A model generated the notes under the pieces. That model had not been told where the DNA came from. It did no database searches and saw only the letters and a list, made by a program, of their open reading frames with translations. Positions 1 through 11,592 of a DNA stretch of 43,697 nt are shown here, in pieces. How positions within the stretch are numbered: the stretch's first letter is position 1; the number at the start of each line of letters is the position of its first letter. A program made the position numbers and the translations under genes. The stretch comes from Gracilariopsis chorda (lineage: Eukaryota > Rhodophyta > Florideophyceae > Gracilariales > Gracilariaceae), in the NCBI GenBank assembly GCA_003194525.1, contig NBIV01000393.1:1-43697 (forward strand), given 5' to 3'.

Positions 1-1729
1 TCATCTCTGTTAACACCGACACTGTCGTGGTAGAGATGGGCGATACGCACGAACGGATTTCCCGTGATCGTGTTGTCCTTGCCCCTCCTCCCTCGTCAGA
101 GGTAGTCCTGATCCAGGCAACCCCGTTTCTACGGACTCTGCAACACCGGAATCATCCGGGAGTACTAGACCTACGGTACTACCAAACCCCAGCCGGGGAC
201 TCTCAGACCTACCGACTCTGTCGGACTCACCGGCTCAGCCGGGTAATTCGGGCCCCTCAGCGCCCGCCCCTACCACGTCTGCCCCACTGGCGCGCATCTA
301 TACCCGCCAGGCGGGGAATGTTATCCCTTATCCCGCCGCTCCGTCTAAGGAGGGGGAGGAGAACACTCGTTTTCGAGGAACGATATCGCCGTCGCAACGG
401 GAAACACACCGTAACATACGGAACACTGACCGTGGAGCACGGAGTATGTCACGCGACACTAATCCCCCGTTCCCGGGCAGTGCTGTGCAACAGGAACCAG
501 ACGCGCAGGCCCCGCAAAAGCGGCAAATACATCGTTTGTCACGGGAAAACGAGAAGCCTCACTCCAATACCGCAGCAGCGGAAAGGCAATCGCCCGATGC
601 CTCGAAGCCGCCGTTGGCGGAAGTCCCCGCGGAAGCGGTTCAATCAGGTCGATCAGACCCGCGCCTTGCGGAGAAGGGGCGCCCAGATACGCCGGCCTCA
701 CAGGGAAATACCCACACCCCTCTTGGGGAAAAAGGCAGCCAAGCCGCAGTTGAAGCTTTAAGCCCTGGCTCGCAAGCACCGGAAACGCCTCCCGTCGTTG
801 ACGGAATCGAAGCCCCCGCTACGGGGAATAATTTGCGCACACCCCCGCATCGCTGCGGCGAAGAACCGAGGAACTCGGGAAAAACGCGCGCCATCGCACC
901 CTCGAAACCGGTCGAACCGGACGCTGCTCCTCCTCATGGAGATGGTGCACCGCGCATAGCGGCAATTCCCCTGAAAAGGGTATCATCGGCACCTGCCCGG
1001 CAACCCCCAAAGGGGAATTTTGGCCAAAATACCGGTGTACCGGAGTTAGCCCCAGGCAACCCGTCAGTAGCCGGGGACACCACGGCATCGCCGGAACGTA
1101 TGGTGCAGAGCGCTCGTGCGCCTGGCTGGGAGGCGGTTTGCCACCCAATCACCGTGTCGCACGGGACCCCCCAGGGAATTGTGGAAATACCGATCCCGCA
1201 GGAGCGGTCATCTTCCCGCAAACTCGCGGTTCGTGAGCTCAACCGCGAAGGCGGAGCCCAAGTCCCCCGCCGACTGGCGGTTCGCCCGCAATACCGCGAA
1301 AGCGGAAATGAACCTACCCCAATGGGGAATGACTTGCCGGTGAAAACCGTGGCACCACACACCCCCTTGAGGGCTATCTTCCCGCATGAGCAGCGGCCGC
1401 TATCACAGCGCACGGCAACGCCGGAGTTATCGCCGAACACCCTGCTAAGGGACATTATACCGCACAGCGGGCAGCCCCCGCAAGGAAGTACAACCACCAC
1501 CCGGCACGGCCGGCAGGTCTACGAACGAGAGTTCGTAGTAGACCGACTCGTCGGACACACCTGAGACCAGGATGGTATTCTACAATACCGCGTCCGCTGG
1601 TACGGGTACGCCCCCAGTGGGGATACGTGGGAGCCAATTGAACACCTCCCACGGTCGCAGGTCCTGCGATACCACCGTCAAACGGGAACTGCAGCCCCAG
1701 CCACGCTGGTTAATGCCCAAGTTGGGTAA
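1..1729 (+). pseudogene. pol: Gypsy pol C-terminus: integrase tail, linker, chromodomain
   Basis: The first codons match the end of the integrase in element 2 (shared motif ISRDRVV followed by APPPSSEVV). One single-base frameshift lies near 105-115. After it a single frame runs through a linker of about 450 residues rich in P, S, R and G to a chromodomain at about 1516-1690 (YEREFVVDRLVGHT, then VRWYGY and DTWEPIEHL). The chromodomain is broken by TGA at 1562-1564, where element 2 has TGG (Trp). The true stop is TAA at 1727-1729. Chromodomains of this type steer integration to marked chromatin; that role is family knowledge. The linker has an internal repeat of the form RKLAVRxxxR. Unlike element 2, this copy has no stop between integrase and linker, which shows they form one polyprotein. 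Confidence 0.85.
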
Positions 1730-1827
1730 CGTTGCCGCGCGAGCGGAGAGCGAAAGGAAAGGATAACAAGACAAGGTCCGTCGAAGACGGGGAACTCAAC
1801 CGAGAAGCACCGTTCTAAACGGGAAAG

Positions 1828-1833
1828 TTTATT
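1828..1833 (-). terminator. Candidate poly(A) signal of antisense ORF A
   Basis: AATAAA on - lies 87 bases past the antisense stop, in the convergent spacer between that gene and pol. The same hexamer lies at the equivalent place in copy C (43493-43498). Copy B has GTAAA there. Confidence 0.4.
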
Positions 1834-1920
1834 CAAGGGAGCAGCTAGCTCCCCACAATACTACACTACACTAACTGGCATAGCCAGGGAAAGAAGAACC
1901 AGGAAACTGGACTAGAGGTT

Positions 1921-3708
1921 TCACTCACCCCCATCGTCCGGGGCGTAACCCCCAGCAAGGCGGTAGGCCAACGCGTCCGCTATGGTGGTGACATCCCCCG
2001 ATACCTCGGCAGCGCTAAGACCGGCACCCCGGAGAAAACGTGCGATGATCTCGTTTTCATTCGCCGTCACCCCGCTGGGGATAGAAGGTCCGGCACTTGC
2101 CGCCGAAGGGTCAGCAGCCGGCTCGGCCGGAGATACCCCCTCTGGGAAAGCTTCCGCGCTAGCGCCGGTTTTCTCTACGTCCATCTCCCCGGGTTATTCC
2201 GGTTCGTTATCGACCATTGGTTCATCCCCGACGTATGCGCGCTAGTAGTCGTCAGAATCGACGTACCTCACCGGGTGGTCTTCCGGCACATGCCGGGGCG
2301 TATCGCGAAGCTCGCGCGCCTCCTCGGAGGAAATTTCCCGGAACTCCCAGGGGTCGAAGTAGATAAAATCCCCCGCAAGGGCGGTGTTTCTACCGAGTCC
2401 CGGACCACCGGTGTTACCGCTGCCGCCATCCAGACGACCGCTTTGCTCCAGCGGGACCTCACTCCAGCTAACGCTGTCGATGTACCCAAGTAATTGGAGG
2501 ACCTATTCATTGTTGGCCTGGCCCCCAAGGGGGATGCGAAGATCCAGGTTTCGGATCGCTGCCCGCACACGCGGTTGAAGGAACCAGAGACGATACTGGT
2601 CGTACGCCTCGTTGAGGATATAAGCCGCAGTGCGGGCCGCCCACTCCGTAACCACTACGGACCACAACCCCGACCGGGGATCCTGCATGAGCAGCGAACC
2701 GAGGTACGTAAGTACCGGCGGGAGTTCTATGTAGCACCCCCGGCAGGCTTCATGGAAGCGCCACCACTCGGGGAGTGCTACATACCGACCTAGTCGGTGA
2801 GGCGGCGCAATCCGCTCTATCTCCACGTTCTGATACGGGATAAAGTACCCGAATCGGGATCGCCAACGCCGCTCGTAGCGGATGAAGTTTTGGAGAAAGT
2901 TGGACCGGTATTGCCGGGGAAGGTACCTGAACTCCGCCCGAATAATCGGTCGCTCCCAGCAAAGGGCTTCTTGCCGCGCTGCGGGAAAATTCCTCCAAGC
3001 GAGGGTCTCGAGGCGGAACAGGTTCTCGCCGTACCCAATCTCCCCGCGAGTGCGGAAGTAGCTAACGTCGAAGCCAAACTCCGGTGGGACCGGTACATCG
3101 AATGGAGCCCGGCTCTGCCGTTGGTACGCCATGCGCGTCAACGCGGTCTGTGCTGCAGCGACGGTCTCGCCCGAATTTCTTCGGAGGTGGTGACGCGGAA
3201 TCGCAATCCGGTGACGCCAATCCCACGACGTGGTGACTGCTCTGGGCAGATCCCCCGGAAGGGTGTCTGAGCCATCCGCATAAGCGGTGACCAATCCCTC
3301 ATTGAGGACAGCGACCGGGTGAAACCACGGGGCAAGGCGCAGGCGCGACGCGTGATTCCGATTCATCGGGTTGAGCCCCACCAGGGTGTTGTAGATTGGC
3401 CAGTTGGACACCGGAGTGGTTCCGGAAGACACCACCGAAGGTGGTAGTGCGAAGGGATTGTCGGCTGCAGCAGCCATATTCCCCGGTGGTACCGGATTTC
3501 GATCGCCCTGAGGCAGGGGAACTGACCGGAAACCGGTGGTGTATCGCCCGAGAAGTCTCGGAGGTTGGCTGTGGTTGTTGATGTTGTTGTCGTCGTTCAT
3601 TTTTCCCTTTTGGAGGGTGGCTGTTGTTGTTGTTTGTGCGCTCGATAACTCTGATGCAGAGGGATTTACCGGAGAACCGGAGACAGAGCACGCGCTTTTA
3701 TCACCCAT
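1921..3708 (-). pseudogene. Antisense ORF of Gypsy element, copy A (novel protein)
   Basis: One reading frame of 595 codons starts at an ATG (MGDKS) 56 bases inside the 3' LTR edge and runs against pol. It has only three in-frame stops: TAG at 2503-2505 (GAG in copy C), TAG near 2245 (TAC in copy C) and a TAA near 2205. Visible regions: a low-complexity N-terminus rich in S, T, N and Q (about residues 1-75), a globular W/R-rich core (about 80-400, with HASRLRLAPWFHP, SWDWRHRIAIP and YVALPEWWRF), an acidic segment (YFDPWEF then EISSEEARELRD), and a conserved C-terminus (IIARFLRGAGL then DALAYRLAGG). No transmembrane helix, zinc site or known catalytic motif is seen, and I do not recognise the family. 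An alternative in-frame ATG at 3741 adds 11 residues. Confidence 0.8.
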
Positions 3709-3750
3709 TTTCGTCTGGAAAACATCCGCGTCCGCGGTCATTTTCCCGTC

Positions 3751-3763
3751 TTAGGGGGGGATA
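3751..3763 (+). promoter_or_regulatory. Polypurine tract of element A
   Basis: TTAGGGGGGGATA abuts the TG of the 3' LTR. This is the expected place for the plus-strand primer, and it fixes the LTR inner edge and the + orientation of the element. Confidence 0.8.
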
Positions 3764-4588
3764 TGAAGTGCAACGCCCTCAGGGAGGGATTCTGGGTACT
3801 TGAACGCTTTCCCGATATTATCGGTTGTGTAGTGTGTATATGAATTACGCCCCACTATGGTGGATATGGACACGTGGGACACGGTTTTGGGTCAATTGGC
3901 GGTTGGCCACAGTAGTGGATGTTGCCACGAAATGTGGAGTATTCTAGTTAATATTATTTATTATTTTCACACCCATTTCTGGGAAGCTAGTACTTAGTGC
4001 GACGGCGCACTGCCGTCGCACCAGTAAACCTTCCCCAAGAAGGGACCCCAACCTGGGGAATTGGCTGTAGTTGTTGCCGCTTGCGCGCGTACTCTACTCC
4101 TCCTTGGAGGGAAACGCCGTAAACCACGGGACATCTAACCCCCTTGCACATCTAAAGGGACCCATCACTGGGAGTATAATTGTTCCAATTGCATTGGTGT
4201 TCCGCCCTGTATAGGGATATTGTTACCGGCATTGCCGTTCGTCCCCGTCGCTCTCGCGACTCACTTCGCCCTCTTTTTCTCCTCTTCGCCCTTCCTTTTT
4301 CCCCTTTTTAGGGTAGCACCTCCCGCTATCCGCGGCCCTCGTGTGCGCATCCGCCCACACGCCCCAACTTACGTGGAAACATACCTCTACTGAGGATCAC
4401 ACCCTGCTCACGCGGATACCGATTCTACGCCTTCACCTCCCTGCGCGAGTCGCGACAGGTGTCCCTGGTCTTACAAACCGGCTTCGCCGTGACACCTCTG
4501 GGAGGGCTCTACCCAACTGGGTTCACCTCGTGAGAGGAAGATCCCGAACGTCTTTCGGTGTTTTTCCCCTTTGGGGCATTGCACCACA
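3764..4588 (+). repeat. 3' LTR of element A (825 bp)
   Basis: Begins TGAAGTGCAACGCC and ends GGCATTGCACCACA, giving an extended imperfect terminal inverted repeat (TGnnGTGCAAnGCC). It is nearly identical to the reverse complement of 40757-41563 and more distant from 30045-30838. An AT-rich stretch near 3950-3972 is a candidate promoter or poly(A) region. The LTR is packed with short perfect hairpins, the longest having 9-bp arms (TGCGACGGC, 3998-4006, pairing with 4012-4020). Confidence 0.9.
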
Positions 4589-4621
4589 GTAAGTATTATC
4601 GGCCATTTGCTTTGCTCGCAG

Positions 4622-4903
4622 GTAAACAATGCAGCTATCGTACACAGATTATACCTTGCCAAAAACAGTGGGGCTCTACTGGACACCTGGAATGATGTAA
4701 ATAGTGGCAAAGGTTACCGAGATTTAAGACAAGTTGTTACGCGTTGTGCATCTTTTGCTCCATATGCAAGACAGCTGGAGAGAGAGTACAAGGCACTGTT
4801 ACAAATAGAGACATCTGGAGCCCAAACCTGCATAAGCCGAAACTCATTGCCATCAGCCAACGATCAAAGTAGCGTAATTATTCAAATGAAACCTTGGTAT
4901 TAA
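4622..4903 (+). pseudogene. Possible 3' exon of a host gene cut by the LTR
   Basis: Right after the LTR end (4588) comes a short pyrimidine-rich stretch ending GCAG (4618-4621), a plausible splice acceptor. A 93-codon open frame follows to TAA at 4901-4903. The peptide looks protein-like and helical (for example VNNAAIVHRLYLAKNSG and YARQLEREYKALLQ) and is unlike the retroelement. I do not recognise the family. The reading is that element A sits in an intron or the 5' part of a host gene whose upstream exons are not in the window. It could also be a chance ORF. Confidence 0.35.
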
Positions 4904-5920
4904 CGTGATGTGGTGCAGAAATATAATCGACCGGAGGACACGAAAAAAAGATTGTCCGAATCACTCTTACACAAGAGGGTCAAAAAGCAAGAACTCATAC
5001 TGTGCACTTTGTTCATACAGTTAGAGTATACGTAAGAACGGAAAAGAGTTTCGAAAGAAAGGAGGATCGCGACAGAAGCAATGGTGTTCTGTATGTATAC
5101 AGGCAATATGCACCAATTGCTTGGAGCAATGGAACAAGAATAGAGTATTAGTACGTGCAACCATTCCACCTGCTGATTTGGAGGAGCTTCGAAAACGGGT
5201 CCCCTGAACGGATATAGTACATTTTGAGTACGAATGAGACCGTCATAGTGATAGAAGGAATTCAGATTATCATTTCATACTCAAACTCTATCGTGTACCA
5301 GTGACGTAATTAAGCAGCGAAATATGCTAGCATCGTTGACGACCTTCGAAAGAAGGATCATTCATTTTTCAGTTTGAATTGGCGGCTCATTGACAAATGT
5401 TTTGAAAAAGCCTTTGAAATGTTGGGCTAGTACCAGTTCGGGCGCTGAAAATACTTCGAAAACAGGCCCATTCAGTAGGAGGTACACTATGGTAGACGAT
5501 AGAAATGTCACAAGCTTGTTAAGTAAATTGTCTTCAAAAGGGATTTGAACATTGGCAATTACTTGCTTTGATAACCAGTGCGTGTTAAAATAATTTGCAT
5601 AAATGTATAGAAAAAAAGGGCTCATGATGCAAACGAGTGTTGATAAAGAATGAAGGACCAAAATTCAAAGGAGGAGGCTTTTATCGTTCATGAGCCTATA
5701 CCACAAATTTTAGTTCTCTATTAAACAGTTGTGACGTGTATGGCATGTCCTTCAATGCGTTACCATGATTTATCATTGTCATTGAACGTCATCGGCATGC
5801 AAGCTATTCTCGACCCGTACAAAACTCATATTGCCCAACAACGCGAAAGTCCTTCAACAAGCTACCGCTAGGATTTGAAGCCATAAACATGCTCTAGAAC
5901 TGCGTTTGTCGTCCCAATGC

Positions 5921-6066
5921 TTGGTGAGCTCTTCCCGTATCCGGGTGAGCTCACCAATCTGAGGTGAGGCTCACCGAACAGTGTAGCGGGCGGGACGGAA
6001 ATAGGGTGATATGGAACGGCCTCGCCGGCCTCACCCCGAAAATCGGTGAGGAAATTTCCTCACCGA
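5921..6066. repeat. Cluster of GGTGAG palindromes
   Basis: Three nested or adjacent inverted repeats share the core GGTGAG. TTGGTGAGCTC (5921-5931) pairs with 5947-5957. GGTGAG-G-CTCACC lies at about 5963-5975. A perfect 24-bp palindrome with half-site TCGGTGAGGAAA spans 6043-6066. The block could be a small non-autonomous transposon, or binding sites or a cruciform. Confidence 0.6.
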
Positions 6067-9000
6067 AGTGGCATGGGGATATGGACGTAGTTAGAACAAA
6101 CCGATTAGAGCATGTGCGCGCGAGATTCTCTGTGGTTGCTACTCACGCGGCTTCACTATTACCGCACTTTTCAGTATCCAAAACTATGCAACTTCACTAA
6201 ATCATGTTACAGCATTCCCAGCTTTAAGACGTGTAAGGTAATTTTACTCACATCCTCACGAAGTTGCAACTGCGTAAACTCCATATTCTTTTCTTCGTCG
6301 TCGTCGTCTTCTGTCCTAAATACTGTTGGTTCACTGTAATGTTTGACACTATTGACGTACGAATTGTTGAACGTCCAGGACTGCAGTTAGCACGGAACGT
6401 TCACTCGTTTGGCCTTTAAGGGCTTAAATAACGCCAGGCAGATGCGCCCTGTTCTCATTAACAAGGGAGAGAAGTCTTTTCAATACGGCTTTCACACGAT
6501 ATGGGAGGAATGGCATATCGATAGGAATTACACAAGTATAAGTGCGCATGTGTAGCATTACTACGAGTTGTTTATCGGTGTTTGTTGACACATAAAGAAC
6601 GGGTTCGATGGTTTGATAGGGTTTAAAACGGACGTATCGTCTTCAGCACTTACAGGATACTCACGGCATGAATGAATGAGTGGTGGGGAAGATAGTTGAA
6701 AGAGCGTCATGTAGCTGACGATGTATTCGGTGACTTTGCATAGTTGGCTGCTTTTGTTAACAAGTAGGGGATCATGTGGCAGGACCAAAACTAGTGGACT
6801 TTAGGATTGTTGCAGCGGGAAAATATTTTAGGATTCAGATACCAGAAAGGAGTATCATGATGGTAGTAGTGCACCCTGAGAGACTGGAATGTCGTTCACA
6901 TTGAAAGGAAGGCTTAATCCATACACACAAAGAGTATGAAGGTAACGTACACCTCTTGGGATGCGGACGTATATGAATTGACTATGATTCGGATTGCTTC
7001 TCATTGACGGATAGTGGGTGGACTTAAAAGTTCTTCAAAAATAAGCAGTGTATGTGGGGGCCATTGGCGTTAGACCCCAGGGGCGCTATAATATTGTTGA
7101 AATGGAGCACGTGATCCAGAGTGTGTGGGGTGGAGGTTTTTTCTGAAAGCGTGCGTTGTTTGCAAGGGATGGGTTCTTGGGTAACAGTTAGCTAATGATT
7201 CGGGCGCGCCTTTCGTGAGGAATAGGAAATGTACCAGGGATTTTGCTAGGGTTACAGGTAATGGTGTTAGTGTGATGCGGTGTCGACCGGGAAGAAAGAA
7301 CAGCGGCGACGGGGAGCACCATGTTTATGGTGAGAAGTTGACAGCTAGGCATGTGTTGTACACACGTGAGTGGGCGTGGCCATGATGCCACCGGCTTGTA
7401 GCGGAATAAAAATAGATATGAATTCCGCGTCGTCCCTTTTGACACCCTGCGCTCCCATCACGCGTGTGAACCCCCCCTAGAGCGCAAATGCGAGGCTTCG
7501 AGGCAGACACCAAGACCAACCGGCCGATGGTCGATGGTGGGACCCGTTCATTTTCCTCGTCCTGGGCAGGTTACATCCCATTCCTCCCATTGGATTCATA
7601 GTATCTACGCTTCCATTAAACCCTCACCACGCCCGCAGCGGCACATTCTGAGCGCAACCCCTTGACCGCTCACGCGGTATCCTCTTCTACACAGACACGA
7701 TGCACATACCACAGCTGTCAACGGTAAAGCCACATCCTATGTATTGCTTTCATTACCCTTTCCAAACTGGATCTTTCGCTATCCACCTCAGAGTAAACCT
7801 GAAATTTCTGCTGATCCCAGTTCCAGTTTTTTCTTATGACCTCTCGAGTTTTGAAGAGGTGCATCTTCCAATCTCTAAGTCTCGTTCACCGGGCCAACGT
7901 ATGTGCGCCTAACTACGTTTATTCGCGGTATCTCTCTTCTTGAGAACCCATGTTTCGTTGGCCCTTTTCGTAGTTTGGGAAACCGTTCGAAAGACTGAGA
8001 CTCTGTCCTTCCCGTGCGACGACCCTCGACATGTCATGTAGTGGTCTTACGTGCGAAGAGTGTCAGTCCCTTCACTTAATCGCTACGATACCAGGCAAAA
8101 GTCTCGCGCTTCCATTTCTTCCATTCAACAAGCTCTCCCTGCCTCTTGTCAAACGGCTCACCTGACTACTCGTGACTGAGTTGCTATGTTTCCCGCTGAT
8201 CGGTCCACAAGACGTGCAGTATGTCTTGGTCCACTCTGTGGTCGTGCGAATGTGCTGTTAAACGCCCAGTCTATGACGATCCCTTCCTCCGCGAAAGGAG
8301 CGCGAACCTTGACATCAGCATTCCTGATGCCATGTCCCTTATCCGCCAACAGTGGATACATTTTGAACCTCGTGACCGACAAATCACAAGTACTAGCGCT
8401 TTCAGCAACTGATAATTGACAGTGGTGACAACTGGGTGGAAGAATCTGCCAATCTGTGCTGGGAGAACATGGTGCGAGATTTACTCAATTCTGTCCAAGA
8501 ACACCCCTTTTGCCCGTTTGATTTCATTGAATCGTGTAAACCGTCAAATATCTTACATTCTCATTCCGAGCATCGTCTCCTTCACTCGTGCATCATCACC
8601 CCAATATCGAAATTCCACGCCATCGCGCAATCTTTTTGAGGGAATAAGGACCGAACATTTTGTCGTCGGAGACCCTCGAACAGAGGGTCACAACAGGCAT
8701 CGCGGGAAATCAGTCCCCGATCAGGAAACCGCCTTTTATTCTTATGATATGAGCATTATGGCTTTTCTACAGACATACGTCATTTCACACCAAGCTTCTC
8801 GTTTCCGAAAGAGGATCTTTGATGTTGACACCAACAACATTTTAGGAGGAGTCACTATCGATTCATATCGATGAGCACATTTGATTCCCATGCAGTTCGT
8901 GACAGTTGTGAATGTACTTTACATTCTCCAGCGCCTTGTTTGTCAGACAGTGTTCTCATTACCACGTCACATTTTTTCTCCATATCTGTTCCAAATCTTC

Positions 9001-9377
9001 TCTTCTGAACACTTTCGGTGACGAGTGCTGACACGACATGCGAGAAAGAATGAAGGTTCGACCGTCTTCTTTAAAGATATGGTAATACTTTTTCTGAACA
9101 AGTTACGACGTGATTCTATACTTCTCGATGAACCAGGGAGCGGTGCAGAACCGAATATGCGGCGAGTTTTCCTATGCATGGGTGCACCACGTCTATTCGG
9201 AACGGCCATCTGATACGCCATCACCAGCATAGGTATTTTTGCACCGAGCGAGATAATAATGGCATTCCACTGGGCCAACGCTACATTTTCTCTGAACCAA
9301 GAACCAATAAGGCGACTTCTTTTTAGAAGCTTTGTTTTGGCTGGAGCTTGCAAGAAGTCTGCCAGGTTTCAGCATTC

Positions 9378-9611
9378 GAACGCCACAGAACTCGTGGCGT
9401 TCATGTTGAAGATACTGTGTATCCCCTGACCCGCCTCCTCTGGCGGGTGAATAGAGGCTATCTCTATACCTTTCACTGAGCCATATGACTGATTAACGAC
9501 AGCTGCGTGTTTATTGGGACCCGTGGACAGCCACTAGATCTTGCAGGAGAATAAAGTAACCTCCCGCCACAGGTGTACCAAGGAAGGAGACTCGTGTGTA
9601 ACTCCTTCCTT
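9378..9611. repeat. Run of four stem-loops
   Basis: Perfect inverted repeats: GAACGCCAC (9378-9386) with 9394-9402; ACCCGCC (9429-9435) with 9442-9448; ATAGAG (9451-9456) with 9462-9467; AAGGAAGGAG (9580-9589) with 9602-9611. The first three follow one another within 90 bases. This suggests a structured transcript or transposon remnant in otherwise featureless DNA. No RNA family is recognised. Confidence 0.55.
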
Positions 9612-10220
9612 TTAAGTGCTGGCATCACCAGTGCCCCCGCAGGCTTTGATTGTCTTTCAATTCCGCAGGACAATGAACGCCCTTCATTTTCAAATTTCTC
9701 GCTTTAGCACAATCATAGTTTTTACCACGTCTCGTACTTAAAAATCTCACCGTGACCAAACTTCGTTCATACTATGAGCTTCTTCTGTCATCCGGACATG
9801 ACACCTCGGACTTCATTTCCATGAAACAAATGAAAAGCTCCCATTGAACGTCATGTTCCAGTCACATACTGTTTTTCCATTCGTTTCTATTTAGGCAAAC
9901 AAGAGAAATGAATATGTCATACGAAGGCGTTTGATGCATACCGTGAACTTTTCCACATTCACTTCAGTCGCAGATCGTTACACTTACTCTCGCAGCATTC
10001 GAATGATGCGCTCCATGTGCAGTGATGTTTCGTCGAAGGGATGATGTCTGGCATATAACACCAATTCCGACTTGAAGCCGTGCATCTTTAAGAACGTGTG
10101 TGTCCTACTCACTGCGCAGTTCACTCTCTCTGTCAAAGTTTAACCTACGTGCTGCCAAGTTCTTTTCCTAGGGTTTCACAGTAGATTGCCGTCCCGGCGC
10201 TGTATACTACGAACTTATCA

Positions 10221-10841
10221 ATGAGAGGTAAAATGAACCTTGACTTCCTCGTGAGCTCCGGGTCAAAGCGTTCTGAGGCTTCTTCTAAACGGCGAAGTTC
10301 AAGACAGGACACCTCATCTTCTGATCGAATGAGCATGAGTCACTCACGACGAAACGATGATGACGATATTCCTATTCGACACGGCCGAAGCTTTATGGAT
10401 GTTAGCTCCGTTTCTAGTCCAAATCTTTCACTTGCGCGAAGAGGTTCGTCGACGTCGAGTGTGGGAAGAGGCTCATCTACATCAAGTACGGGCAGAGGGT
10501 CGTCAACGTCCAGCGCTGCAAGGCACCAAGCACATAAGTCGAAAAAGAAACACAGAAGGGAACCACTTGAAACAGAAACAGTCTCGACGACGGATTCTAA
10601 ACATCACAAATGTTCGACGTGCGGGAAAGGATTCTACAAGCTGGAGCAGATGAAAAGGCACTACAGGTTAGTGCATCTGAACATCCGACCCTTCAAATGT
10701 GTTGAATGTGAACTGTCTTTTGGAACTAAGCAAAACCTTGAGGTACACAGAAAAACTCGTAAGCACAGACACCGAGTAGAGACCATGAGTACCCAGGCAA
10801 GCCCCGAGCCAAGTGAGAATACTGAACATCAGGACGAGTAA
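10221..10841 (+). CDS. C2H2 zinc-finger protein, two fingers
   Basis: 206 residues in one exon. Residues 1-75 are Ser/Arg-rich and basic. Residues about 74-98 hold three copies of RGSSTSS. A Lys/Arg-rich stretch (KSKKKHRRE) may be a nuclear signal. Two classical fingers follow: CSTCGKGF...H-x4-H and CVECELSF...H-x5-H (about residues 130-183), joined by LNIRPFK, close to the TGEKP-type linker. Two tandem fingers with this spacing normally bind DNA, so a nuclear transcription factor is likely; the target is unknown. A second ATG lies four codons downstream. Neighbours give no functional hint. Confidence 0.85.
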   Translation: MRGKMNLDFLVSSGSKRSEASSKRRSSRQDTSSSDRMSMSHSRRNDDDDIPIRHGRSFMDVSSVSSPNLSLARRGSSTSSVGRGSSTSSTGRGSSTSSAARHQAHKSKKKHRREPLETETVSTTDSKHHKCSTCGKGFYKLEQMKRHYRLVHLNIRPFKCVECELSFGTKQNLEVHRKTRKHRHRVETMSTQASPEPSENTEHQDE

Positions 10842-11592
10842 CGTGCCTTCAAACTATCCCTATGAGCGATGTTAGAGATCTACCAGAATATGCAGACTCG
10901 TATGGAAACATGTGACGTGTTGAATAGTGTAACGCGAAACAGTGCCGTTCTCCGTACAGTACTATTTCAATATACCGCGGACAACCTTCTTCCTCATACT
11001 TCAAAATACCCATCGAGATATACAAACTGACCTTATCGTTGTCGGTTATCGAACTTACCTTTATCTGCATCAAATGACTCGAGAATAACTAACTCTTCAG
11101 CGTCTTCCTCAACAGAGTTGATTCGAGGTCTCTGAGAGGAGTGTACCTGACTTTTTAACTTTGTACCTACGTAGGTCGCGTGAATAAACTGTGGGCTACG
11201 TGCAGACAAAAATAACCGCATGTAGTGCTTCTTTATGTGTCTAACACCCATTCAGGGGCTGAGGCATGGAGTGCCAAGCAAACACTAGAGAACCTGGTCA
11301 CACTAGGTATCGGGGACAAGCGTGGTCGGCGAAATCGCTGACTCATCACTTTATTACAGTGAAAATATGGGCTTCACGGATCTTGCGGCTTTGACGCAGG
11401 ACGGCTCTGGTGTACGAAGAGTAGTCTCGAGTTGAGAATGTTCGTAACGTCATTCCAGCATTGTGGACTAAGCAAGACTCATCGAAGCAAATCAGCGATT
11501 GAGAACGGAATGGACAGGACTACAGTGAAGGAACACACGGAAGTTCGGCGCTCGTGGGCTTCACAACGTCGGTAAAAACTGGTCAACCGGTG
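10842..11592. other. Intergenic, no gene seen
   Basis: 750 bases between the convergent 3' ends of the zinc-finger gene (+) and the transporter gene (-). Only short frames without motifs are present. Confidence 0.5.

Larger units (their letters stand above)
1..4588 (+). mobile_element. Ty3/Gypsy chromovirus, element A (3' part only)
   Basis: The 3' portion of an LTR retrotransposon enters from the left edge. Order along +: integrase C-terminal tail, proline-rich linker, chromodomain, an antisense ORF on -, polypurine tract (3751-3763), 3' LTR (3764-4588). The order matches the mirror-image element at 30045-41563, which supplies the missing gag, protease, RT and integrase. Positions 1631-4588 are almost identical to the reverse complement of 40757-43697, so element A belongs to the same subfamily as element 3. 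The 5' half and 5' LTR lie outside the window, so no target duplication can be checked. The chromodomain after integrase is the family hallmark of chromoviruses. Confidence 0.9.
4904..10220. other. 5.3 kb with no supportable gene
   Basis: Composition is AT-richer than in the elements. Open frames are short and none has a recognisable motif. The longest, 8416-8874 (+) and 8967-9353 (-), look no better than chance, though 8221-8640 in shifting frames is faintly protein-like and could be a decayed gene. Two clusters of inverted repeats (5921-6066 and 9378-9611) are listed separately. No tRNA, rRNA or transposase is seen. Confidence 0.6.

Noticed and set aside
2797..3270. 157-codon frame on + over antisense ORF A
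   Set aside because: It is the opposite-strand shadow of the conserved - frame. Copies B and C support the antisense reading by codon substitution pattern.
1..4588. RIP- or editing-type hypermutation as the source of stops
   Set aside because: The stop-making changes are of mixed kinds (G to A, G to T, C to G) with no one-strand bias.
5362..5661. Hydrophobic 99-codon frame on -
   Set aside because: AT-rich DNA readily gives hydrophobic frames; no other support.
8416..8874. 152-codon open frame
   Set aside because: No motif, odd composition, overlapping frames equally open, no homologous copy in the window.
8967..9353. 128-codon frame on -
   Set aside because: Basic low-information peptide without an ATG near its start; likely chance.
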